Source: an uncultured Paenibacillaceae bacterium (GTDB lineage: Bacteria > Bacillota > Bacilli > Paenibacillales > CALAME01). From it: DNA of 5,570 nucleotides. Location: the NCBI GenBank assembly GCA_937983035.1, contig CALKAN010000062.1, forward strand, positions 1-5,570, read 5' to 3'. Below the pieces are notes generated by a model. The model was not told the DNA's origin and ran no database searches. It saw only the letters and a list, made by a program, of their open reading frames with translations. Made by a program: the position numbers and the translations under genes. Below, piece after piece: positions 1-5,570 of the stretch. Numbering within the stretch: the first letter of the stretch is position 1; every line of letters begins with the position of its first letter.

Positions 1-552
1 CAAACGTCCACGTTCCCCGTTGCGGAAAACATTCATATTGACAATATTTTGCATCAGTCAATCGTGCCGGCGCGCATATCGCCGACCACGGCAGAGCAAG
101 CGGAATCGCTTGCGCTGCGCATTGCGGAAGCGCTGGATGTCGTCGGGTTGATCGCCGTAGAAATGTTTTTGACGAAAGACGGGCAGCTGTACGTCAACGA
201 ATTGGCGCCGCGCCCGCACAACTCCGGCCACTATACGATTGAAGCGTGCACGACATCGCAATTCGAACAGCATTTGCGGGCGATATGCAATTTGCCGTTG
301 GGACCGGTTAAGCTGCTCAGTCCGGTCGTCATGGTGAACGTGCTCGGCGAGCACGCGGCGCCGCTGCTCCGTTGGCTGGAAAGCGGAGGAGAAGCCGAAG
401 CGCCTCATTTGAAATTTCATGTTCATTTGTACGGAAAACACGAAGTGAAGCCGAAGCGCAAAATGGGGCATGTCAACATATTGACAGCGAATATTGAAGA
501 AGCGCTCGCGTGGATCGAACAAAGCCCCATTTGGAAATCGAGGGAGGTTTAG
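1..552 (+). CDS. purK: PurK, N5-carboxyaminoimidazole ribonucleotide synthase (3' part)
   Basis: This is the C-terminal 183 residues of an ATP-grasp enzyme that uses ATP and bicarbonate to carboxylate AIR to N5-CAIR, the substrate of PurE. The frame is open from base 1 (reading QTSTFPVAEN...), so the gene begins upstream and the TTG at 49 is internal; the family is usually about 380-400 residues. Seen here are the ATP-grasp metal and ATP region, with Glu of VEMF at 160-162 and the NELAPRPHNSGH motif starting at 196, which is diagnostic of PurK. They are followed by the C-terminal domain containing YGKHEVKPKRKMGHVN, also a PurK hallmark. The stop is TAG at 550-552, three bases before purB. Nothing in the visible part looks damaged. 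Assignment is by recalled family motifs and operon position. Confidence 0.96.
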   Translation, partial: QTSTFPVAENIHIDNILHQSIVPARISPTTAEQAESLALRIAEALDVVGLIAVEMFLTKDGQLYVNELAPRPHNSGHYTIEACTTSQFEQHLRAICNLPLGPVKLLSPVVMVNVLGEHAAPLLRWLESGGEAEAPHLKFHVHLYGKHEVKPKRKMGHVNILTANIEEALAWIEQSPIWKSREV

Positions 553-555
553 CAA

Positions 556-1851
556 ATGATCGAACGTTACACGAGACCAGAGATGGCTGTCATTTGGACA
601 GAGGAAAACAAGTTTAAAGCGTGGCTGGAAGTGGAGCTGTGTGCCTGTGAAGCATGGGCCGAATTAGGCGTCATTCCGAAGGAAGACGCAGCGAAACTGC
701 GCGAGAATGCCAGTTTTAATCTGGAGCGGATTTATGAAATTGAACAGGAAACCCGGCATGATGTGATCGCTTTTACCCGGGCGGTTTCGGAAACGCTCGG
801 ACCGGAGCGGAAATGGGTGCACTATGGCCTCACTTCGACAGACGTCGTTGACACGGCGCTCGGTTATTTGCTGAAACAAGCGAACGAAATTTTAGAACAA
901 GATTTGCTTCGTTTTATCGACATATTGAAAGAAAAAGCGCTGGAACATAAAGATACGGTGATGATGGGCCGGACTCACGGCGTGCATGCGGAGCCGACGA
1001 CGTTCGGCTTGAAGCTGGCGCTGTGGCATGAAGAAATGAAGCGCAATTTGGAGCGGTTCCGCAATGCGGCCGAACGGGTGCAATATGGGAAATTGTCCGG
1101 AGCTGTCGGCACGTATGCAAATATTGATCCTTTTGTGGAACAATATGTATGCGAGAAGCTCGGCATTAAGCCGGCGCCGATTTCTACCCAAACGCTGCAA
1201 AGAGACCGCCACGCCGAGTATATGTCCGTTATTGCGCTGATCGCGACATCGATCGAGAAGTTTGCGACAGAAATCCGGGCGCTGCAAAAGAGCGAATTCC
1301 GCGAAGTGGAGGAAGCATTTGCGAAAGGGCAGAAAGGCTCCTCGGCCATGCCGCACAAACGCAATCCGATCGGATGCGAAAACATGACCGGTTTGGCGAG
1401 AGTGATTCGCGGCTATATGATTACCGCTTATGAGAACGTGCCGCTGTGGCACGAGCGGGATATTTCCCACTCTTCGACGGAACGCATCATTCTTCCTGAT
1501 GCGACGATTTTGTTGAATTACATGTTGAACCGATTCGGCAACATTGTGAAAAATTTAACGGTGTTCCCGGAAAATATGAAGCGCAACATGAAGCGCACGT
1601 ACGATGTGCCGTTTTCCGGCCGGGTGATGACGAAGCTGATCGATAAAGGGTTCAGCCGGGAGCAGGCGTACGACACGGTGCAGCCGCTGGCGATGACCGC
1701 ATGGAACGAGCAGCGATCTTTCCGCGAAATTGTGGAATCGAACGAAGAAATTAATAAGCATTTGTCGCCGGAAGAAATCGCGGACTGTTTCGATCCGAGC
1801 TGGCATTTAAAACATGTGGATACGATTTTCAAACGAATAGGGTTAATGTAA
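556..1851 (+). CDS. purB: PurB, adenylosuccinate lyase
   Basis: This fumarate-lyase superfamily enzyme acts twice in purine synthesis: it cleaves SAICAR to AICAR plus fumarate, and adenylosuccinate to AMP plus fumarate. At 431 residues it has the usual Bacillales length. The superfamily signature GSSAMPHKRNP is at residues 261-271. Residues known to matter in the Bacillus enzyme are all at their expected numbers: His68 (TRHD), His89 (WVHYG), His141 (GRTHG), Lys268 and Glu275. The mobile loop Ser is Ser262 or Ser263 of GSS. It acts as a cytoplasmic tetramer whose active sites are shared between subunits (family knowledge). The start ATG lies 8 bases after AGGGAGG (541-547), and the gene begins 3 bases after the purK stop, so it is cotranscribed with it. 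The stop is TAA at 1849-1851. No anomaly was seen. Confidence 0.98.
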   Translation: MIERYTRPEMAVIWTEENKFKAWLEVELCACEAWAELGVIPKEDAAKLRENASFNLERIYEIEQETRHDVIAFTRAVSETLGPERKWVHYGLTSTDVVDTALGYLLKQANEILEQDLLRFIDILKEKALEHKDTVMMGRTHGVHAEPTTFGLKLALWHEEMKRNLERFRNAAERVQYGKLSGAVGTYANIDPFVEQYVCEKLGIKPAPISTQTLQRDRHAEYMSVIALIATSIEKFATEIRALQKSEFREVEEAFAKGQKGSSAMPHKRNPIGCENMTGLARVIRGYMITAYENVPLWHERDISHSSTERIILPDATILLNYMLNRFGNIVKNLTVFPENMKRNMKRTYDVPFSGRVMTKLIDKGFSREQAYDTVQPLAMTAWNEQRSFREIVESNEEINKHLSPEEIADCFDPSWHLKHVDTIFKRIGLM

Positions 1852-1900
1852 TTTAATCTTCGCCGGGAAGAAGTTTAAAAATGCCGGCTTAGCTGATTGA

Positions 1901-1932
1901 GAAGGGGCATGGCAAAGGAAGGGGCATAGCAA
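1901..1932 (+). repeat. two 15-base direct repeats in the purB-purC spacer
   Basis: GAAGGGGCATGGCAA (1901-1915) and GAAGGGGCATAGCAA (1918-1932) differ at one base and start 17 bases apart. A weaker echo, GGCATAG, follows at 1937-1943. The units are not inverted, so they do not form a hairpin together. Each contains a Shine-Dalgarno-like GAAGGGG, but no usable reading frame follows. They may come from a small tandem duplication; a protein or RNA binding role is possible but unsupported. Confidence 0.6.
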
Positions 1933-2025
1933 GCGCGGCATAGATCGGCAAGCTGGATCGCATATTGAAGCGGCTGCCGGGGGCTGGGCAGACGTTCATT
2001 CAACTCAGGGCGCAATCATTCGGAC

Positions 2026-2033
2026 AAAGGGGG
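2026..2033 (+). promoter_or_regulatory. ribosome binding site fixing the TTG start of purC
   Basis: AAAGGGGG lies 7 bases before TTG at 2041. No ATG or GTG start lies between the upstream in-frame stop (1966-1968) and this codon, and the next downstream candidate, GTG at 2080, has no purine-rich site at a proper distance. This supports TTG as the real start. Confidence 0.75.
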
Positions 2034-2040
2034 CTTTTCA

Positions 2041-2946
2041 TTGAAAGCAGGGCAAACGCTGGCCACAGCAGAGCATCTTGTGAACGCACCGCTCATTTAC
2101 AAAGGAAAAGTGCGGGAAATGTACGACTTGGGCGAACATTACATGTTTGTCGTGACAGACCGCATTTCTGCCTTCGATTTCGTTCTTTCGCCGGAAATTC
2201 CCGGCAAGGGAAAGGTGCTGAACAAGCTGAGCGAATTTTGGTTCAAGCAGACGGAGCATATTATCCCGAACCATATGGTGCATACCGATGTTGACCGGGT
2301 GAGCGGAGCGGTGAACGATGCCGCCGCTTTGCAAGACCGTCTCATGGTGACGAAAAAAGCAGAGCGAATTGACATGGAATGCATCGTGCGCGGTTATGTT
2401 ACCGGGGGCGGCTGGAGACAGTATGTGAAAACAGGAGAAGTGAACGGGATCCGGCTGCCTGCAAATTTGCGCAAAAATCAGAAGCTGGAGCAGCCGATTT
2501 TTACGCCGTCGATTAAAAACGATGCCGGTCACGATGAAGACATTCCGGTCAGCCGCATGGCGGAGCTGATCGGAGAATCATTAACAGAAACGCTGCAGAA
2601 GATCAGCATTGAGCTGTATGAATTTGCGCGCGGCGTCTGCGAGCGCAAAGGCATTATTTTGGCAGACAGCAAATTTGAATTCGGTTTTGTGGACGGAGAG
2701 CTCGTTTTAATTGATGAAATTTTCACGCCTGATTCTTCGCGCTTTTGGGCAAAAGAAGATTATGCGCTCGACATTGACATTGACAGCATGGACAAAGAGC
2801 CGGTGCGCAATTATTTAGCCCATTCGGATTGGGATCGGCAAAGGGCGCCTGAGCCGCTGCCGGAAAAGGTGGTAGCAGAAACGTCCGCTCGTTATGAAAA
2901 GATATTCCATTTGTTAACCGATACAAAGGAGGAGCAAACGTTATGA
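2041..2946 (+). CDS. purC: PurC, SAICAR synthetase, long (Ade1-like) class
   Basis: This enzyme joins CAIR and L-aspartate using ATP to give SAICAR, the substrate of PurB. At 301 residues it belongs to the long class resembling yeast Ade1, not the roughly 240-residue class of Bacillus subtilis. Visible motifs in order are: nucleotide-binding YKGKVREMYD (20-29); VTDRISAFD (38-46); GKGKVLNKLS (55-64); ECIVRGYVTGGGWRQY (113-128); LEQPIFTPSIKN with GHDEDI (149-168); the family signature LADSKFEFG (207-215); and DEIFTPDSSRFW (225-236). The C-terminal segment to YEKIFHLLTD matches the Ade1-type tail. The start is TTG. The end overlaps purS by four bases (ATGA, 2943-2946). Active-site motifs look complete. 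It follows a 189-base spacer, unlike the other genes. Confidence 0.95.
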   Translation: MKAGQTLATAEHLVNAPLIYKGKVREMYDLGEHYMFVVTDRISAFDFVLSPEIPGKGKVLNKLSEFWFKQTEHIIPNHMVHTDVDRVSGAVNDAAALQDRLMVTKKAERIDMECIVRGYVTGGGWRQYVKTGEVNGIRLPANLRKNQKLEQPIFTPSIKNDAGHDEDIPVSRMAELIGESLTETLQKISIELYEFARGVCERKGIILADSKFEFGFVDGELVLIDEIFTPDSSRFWAKEDYALDIDIDSMDKEPVRNYLAHSDWDRQRAPEPLPEKVVAETSARYEKIFHLLTDTKEEQTL

Positions 2947-3212
2947 TTAAAGCGACCGTGTATGTCACGATTAAACAAAGTGTATTAGATCCGCAAGGAA
3001 AAGCCGCGCAAAGCGCGCTCCAAGCGCTTGGTTTTGATGAAGTGGAAGAAGTGCGCATCGGCAAATACATTGAGCTGGAATTAAATACGGCAGATCAAGC
3101 CGCTGCGGAAGCCCGCGTGAAAGAAATGTGCGAAAAACTGCTGGTCAACACGGTAATTGAAGACTACCGCTATGAGCTGAGCGAGGCACAAGAGCGGGAG
3201 GGCGTGCGATGA
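2943..3212 (+). CDS. purS: PurS, FGAM synthetase small subunit
   Basis: At 89 residues this is the usual size for PurS, the small dimeric subunit that bridges PurL and PurQ in the bacterial FGAM synthetase complex and helps form the ammonia path (family knowledge). Recognisable conserved segments are VLDPQGKA (14-21), VRIGKYIEL (37-45), and MCEKLL followed by NTVIEDYRYE in the C-terminal half. The start ATG at 2943 is 10 bases after AAAGGAGG (2925-2932), inside the end of purC, and overlaps the purC stop as ATGA. The stop overlaps the purQ start the same way (3209-3212), so purC, purS and purQ are translationally coupled. No key segment is missing, which matters because the neighbouring PurQ is abnormal. 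Confidence 0.96.
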   Translation: MIKATVYVTIKQSVLDPQGKAAQSALQALGFDEVEEVRIGKYIELELNTADQAAAEARVKEMCEKLLVNTVIEDYRYELSEAQEREGVR

Positions 3213-3898
3213 AATTCGGCGTACTCGTTTTTCCTGGTTCCAATACGGATAGTTATAACGCCATTCAGGACACGATTGCACAGCCGGCGGATCAAGTGTG
3301 GCATACGGAGACGGACTTGTCGCAGTACGACTGCATTGTGATTCCGGGAGGGTCTTCATACGGCGACTATGTGCGGCCCGGCGCCATTTCTCAGTACAGC
3401 CCGGTGATGGAAGCCGTGAAGAAGGCGGCAGCGGAAGGAACGTTCATCTTGGGCATCGGCAACGGATTCCAAATTTTGACCGAGGCCGGCTTGCTGCCCG
3501 GCACATTTTTGCAAAACAGCAGTTTGAAGTTTCGCTGCGAGCACGTGTCTTTGCGGGTGGAAAATCATGAGACGCCTTTTACGGTCGATTATGAACCGGG
3601 AGAGATCATTCGCATTCCAATAGCTCACGGATTCGGGAACTATTATTGCGACGAGGACACGCTGGCCAAGCTGCACAGCAATCGCCAGATCGTTTTCCGC
3701 TATGAAGAAGAAAATCCGAATGGATCCGTCGATCAAATTGCCGGCATTGTCAACGAACAGGGGAATGTCGTCGGCATGATGCCCCGTCCGGAGCGGGCGG
3801 TACATGCATTGCTCGGTTCGGAAGACGGAAAGAAAATTTTCACATCAATATTGAGGACTTGGAGGGAGAAACATGACGCAAAAACAGCAAGCGAATGA
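3209..3898 (+). CDS. purQ: PurQ-like subunit of FGAM synthetase, predicted inactive glutaminase
   Basis: PurQ normally hydrolyses glutamine and hands ammonia to PurL, using a Cys-His-Glu triad in a class I glutamine amidotransferase fold. At 229 residues this protein has normal length and clear PurQ sequence throughout: VFPGSN (7-12), VIPGG (44-48), GNGFQILTEAGLLPG (84-98), VDYEPGE (126-132), YYCDE (145-149), NGSVDQIAGIVNEQGNVVGMMP (171-192) and the ERAV segment. The nucleophile position is Gly84 (IGNGFQ instead of ICNGFQ; codon GGC 3458-3460). The catalytic His is Arg193 (PRPER instead of PHPER; codon CGT 3785-3787). Glu195 remains. Other normally conserved motifs are altered: SNTD for SNCD with about two residues deleted after it, GGSSYGDYVRPGA for GGFSYGDYLRCGA, and HGFGN for HGEGN. 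The frame is uninterrupted. Its start is 6 bases after GGGAGGG (3196-3202) and overlaps purS; its end overlaps purL by 26 bases. Family and locus are certain; loss of glutaminase activity is inferred from the known mechanism. Confidence 0.93.
   Translation: MKFGVLVFPGSNTDSYNAIQDTIAQPADQVWHTETDLSQYDCIVIPGGSSYGDYVRPGAISQYSPVMEAVKKAAAEGTFILGIGNGFQILTEAGLLPGTFLQNSSLKFRCEHVSLRVENHETPFTVDYEPGEIIRIPIAHGFGNYYCDEDTLAKLHSNRQIVFRYEEENPNGSVDQIAGIVNEQGNVVGMMPRPERAVHALLGSEDGKKIFTSILRTWREKHDAKTASE
3861..3868 (+). promoter_or_regulatory. ribosome binding site of purL inside the end of purQ
   Basis: GGAGGGAG lies inside the purQ coding region; its GGAGG core ends 7 bases before ATG at 3873. It fixes the purL start and makes a 26-base overlap with purQ, so translation of the two subunits is likely coupled. 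Confidence 0.8.
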
Positions 3899-5570
3899 GC
3901 CGACAGCAGAACAGATTGCCGAGTCGAAAATTTATCGGGAGTTTGGCGTCAGCGATCAGGAATACGACTTGATCTGCCAGTTTATGGGACGCAAGCCGAA
4001 CTATACGGAAATCGGCGTTTTCAGCGTGATGTGGTCTGAACACTGTTCTTACAAGACCTCCAAGCCGATTTTAAGGAAGTTCCCGACATCAGGGCCGAGA
4101 GTGTTGGTAGGACCGGGAGAAGGCGCGGGAATCGTTGATATCGGTGACAATCAAGCGGTCGTCTTTAAGATCGAAAGCCATAACAGCCCTTCCGCCGTTG
4201 AACCTTATCAAGGAGCTGCCACAGGCGCCGGCGGCATCATCCGCGACATTTTCTCCATGGGGGCGCGCCCGATTGCGATGCTGAACTCGCTGCGTTTTGG
4301 CGAATTGGACAATGAACGCGTGAAATATTTGTTTGAAAATGCGGTGGCCGGCATTGCAGGTTATGGAAACAGCATCGGCATCCCGACGGTAGGCGGGGAA
4401 GTGCAATTCGATAAAAGCTATGAAGGCAACCCGCTCGTCAACGCGATGTGCATCGGTTTAATCGATCATAAAGACATTCAAAAAGGCGTCGCTGAAGGGG
4501 TCGGCAATCCGGTGTTTTATGTCGGGCCTCCGACAGGACGCGACGGCATTCACGGCGCGACTTTCTCTTCGGTGGAATTGAGCGATGACACCGGCGCGAA
4601 GCCGTCAGCGGTGCAAGTTGGGGATCCGTTCATGGAGAAGCTCGTAATGGAGGCGTGCTTGGAACTGATTCAATCCGGCATCGTGCTCGGCATTCAAGAC
4701 ATGGGCGCGGCAGGGCTTACTTGTTCCAGTGCGGAAATGGCGAGCAAAGCCGGAAACGGCATGGAGCTGTACTTGGACGACGTGCCGCAGCGGGAGCCGG
4801 GAATGACGCCGTATGAAATGATGCTGTCCGAATCGCAGGAACGGATGCTGTTCGTAACCGAGCCGCAGCATGAAGAACAGGCAAAAGCGATTTTTGCCAA
4901 ATGGGGCTTGGAATGCGTGAAAGTCGGCAAGGTGACGGGCGACGGCCGTCTAAGGCTGTATCATCGCGGGGAAGTTGTCGGTGACATGCCGGTCGCTGCG
5001 CTCGTCGATCAATGTCCGGTGTATCATATGCCTTCAGAAGAGCCGTCTTATTATCGCGAAATGGGCCGCATAGATCTGAGCCAATACCCCGAAATGACCG
5101 ATTTGAACGATGTGTTGAAGAAGCTCATCGGTTCGCCCAACATTGCCAGCAAAGAATGGGTGTACAATCAATACGATTACATGGCAGGCATGACAACGTA
5201 TGTGACACCCGGTTCCGACGCAGCAGTGGTCGGCATTCGCGGCACGCGCAAGGCGCTGGCGATGACGACGGATTGCAATGGCCGCTATGTGTATTTGGAC
5301 CCAGAGGTCGGGGGCAAAATCGCCGTGAGCGAAGCTGCGCGCAATATTGTATGTTCCGGGGCGGAGCCGTTGGCTGTGACGGACAACTTGAATTTCGGCA
5401 GCCCGGATAAGCCGGAAGTGTTCTGGCAATTGGAAAAAGCGGCGGACGGCATTTCGGAAGCGTGCCGCAAGCTGGAAACGCCTGTCATCGGCGGCAATGT
5501 CAGCTTGTACAATGAAAATGCGAAAGGCGCCATTTATCCGACGCCTGTGATCGGCATGGTCGGCTTGGTG
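3873..5570 (+). CDS. purL: PurL, FGAM synthetase large (synthetase) subunit, 5' part
   Basis: This is the ATP-dependent synthetase of the three-part FGAM synthetase, converting FGAR plus ammonia to FGAM. The frame runs open to the last base, giving 566 residues; small-form PurL is usually about 720-750, so roughly three quarters is present. Visible motifs are: VMWSEHCSYKTSK (52-64) with the conserved His57; ESHNSPSAVEPYQGAATGAG (101-120); IRDIFSMGARPIA (123-135); VGGEVQFD (173-180); GRDGIHGATFSS (222-233); QDMGAAGLTCSSAEMASKAG (275-294); MLSESQERML (317-326); then in the second AIRS-like half GGKIAVSEAARNI (480-492), AVTDNLNFGSP (501-511) and VIGGNVSLYNE (538-548). All look intact, in contrast to PurQ. 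It lacks a fused glutaminase domain at this end, as expected for the multi-subunit form, and no such domain could fit unless it lies beyond the window. Confidence 0.96.
   Translation, partial: MTQKQQANEPTAEQIAESKIYREFGVSDQEYDLICQFMGRKPNYTEIGVFSVMWSEHCSYKTSKPILRKFPTSGPRVLVGPGEGAGIVDIGDNQAVVFKIESHNSPSAVEPYQGAATGAGGIIRDIFSMGARPIAMLNSLRFGELDNERVKYLFENAVAGIAGYGNSIGIPTVGGEVQFDKSYEGNPLVNAMCIGLIDHKDIQKGVAEGVGNPVFYVGPPTGRDGIHGATFSSVELSDDTGAKPSAVQVGDPFMEKLVMEACLELIQSGIVLGIQDMGAAGLTCSSAEMASKAGNGMELYLDDVPQREPGMTPYEMMLSESQERMLFVTEPQHEEQAKAIFAKWGLECVKVGKVTGDGRLRLYHRGEVVGDMPVAALVDQCPVYHMPSEEPSYYREMGRIDLSQYPEMTDLNDVLKKLIGSPNIASKEWVYNQYDYMAGMTTYVTPGSDAAVVGIRGTRKALAMTTDCNGRYVYLDPEVGGKIAVSEAARNIVCSGAEPLAVTDNLNFGSPDKPEVFWQLEKAADGISEACRKLETPVIGGNVSLYNENAKGAIYPTPVIGMVGLV

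Larger units (their letters stand above)
1852..2040 (+). other. purB-purC spacer, non-coding, 189 bases
   Basis: This is the only sizeable gap in a block whose other junctions are 3-base gaps or overlaps. It is rich in purines and G runs and has stops in all three forward frames; the purC frame is closed by TGA at 1966-1968. I see no convincing -35/-10 pair, riboswitch or Rho-independent terminator. Only weak potential stems are visible: TCTTC/GAAGA at 1857-1861/1867-1871 with a 5-base loop, and CTGCC/GGCAG at 1974-1978/1987-1991, neither followed by a T tract. A pair of direct repeats is annotated separately. The last bases hold the purC ribosome binding site. It could be a processing or attenuation region, or a scar of gene replacement; the sequence does not decide this. 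Confidence 0.7.

Noticed and set aside
49..51. TTG as a start codon of purK
   Set aside because: The frame is open to base 1 and encodes the conserved PurK segment FPVAENIHIDNI before this codon, so the gene is truncated by the window edge.
892..1470. 192-codon reverse-strand frame opposite purB
   Set aside because: It is antisense to a fully conserved PurB and rich in His, Arg and Phe as expected for a complement-strand shadow. Other long reverse frames across the window were rejected for the same reason.
1857..1871. Hairpin after purB as a terminator
   Set aside because: The stem is only 5 bp with no following T tract, and the downstream genes belong to the same pathway and strand.
1909..1929. 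Six-codon reading frame in the purB-purC spacer (ATG GCA AAG ... TAG)
   Set aside because: The G-rich stretch before it ends one base from the ATG, too close for a ribosome binding site, and the peptide shows no leader-like codon bias.
1965..2294. 109-codon forward frame overlapping the spacer and purC
   Set aside because: It lies out of frame over the well-supported PurC coding sequence, and its translation is low-complexity with no recognisable family.
3458..3787. Sequencing error as the cause of the missing Cys and His in PurQ
   Set aside because: Each could be one base change, but both triad residues are altered together with several other motif positions, some needing two or three base changes, and an in-frame two-residue deletion. 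Independent errors of this kind are improbable, though reads should be checked.
3209..3898. Calling purQ a pseudogene
   Set aside because: The frame is intact at full family length, with a good ribosome binding site, normal couplings to purS and purL, and strong conservation outside the glutamine site. It looks like a maintained protein that lost catalysis, not a decaying gene.

Overview
The window is one contiguous piece of a de novo purine biosynthesis operon, read entirely on the + strand, in the order purK (3' end) - purB - purC - purS - purQ - purL (5' part). Gene order, strong AGGAGG-type ribosome binding sites, ATGA stop/start overlaps and the separate PurS/PurQ/PurL subunits are typical of Bacillales. 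The long, Ade1-like PurC and the wording of PurS, PurQ and PurL suggest Paenibacillaceae rather than Bacillus proper. Base composition is moderate and even across the genes, and nothing suggests a mobile element.

Region by region: 1-552 is the C-terminal half of PurK (N5-carboxyaminoimidazole ribonucleotide synthase). 556-1851 is a complete, fully conserved PurB (adenylosuccinate lyase). 1852-2040 is a 189-base non-coding spacer, the only real gap in the block, carrying two near-identical 15-base direct repeats. 2041-2946 is a 301-residue PurC (SAICAR synthetase) of the long class, starting at TTG. 2943-3212 is PurS, 3209-3898 is PurQ, and 3873-5570 is the first 566 residues of PurL, all three translationally coupled. 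purE is expected upstream and the rest of purL followed by purF-type genes downstream, as in related operons; neither is visible here.

The genes cover the middle of the pathway. PurS, PurQ and PurL together should convert FGAR to FGAM, with PurQ hydrolysing glutamine and passing ammonia to PurL. PurK makes N5-CAIR, PurC adds aspartate to CAIR, and PurB removes fumarate from SAICAR and from adenylosuccinate.

The most striking observation is in purQ. The frame is intact and correctly coupled to its neighbours, and the fold-wide sequence is clearly PurQ. Yet the catalytic cysteine of the ICNGFQ motif is Gly84 (IGNGFQ) and the catalytic histidine of PHPER is Arg193 (PRPER). Several other near-invariant motifs around the active site are changed as well. 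By the known mechanism of class I (triad) glutamine amidotransferases this protein cannot hydrolyse glutamine. It looks like a retained, catalytically dead pseudo-glutaminase in an otherwise intact FGAM synthetase complex. This implies ammonia-dependent purine synthesis, a second PurQ elsewhere, or a new structural or regulatory role.
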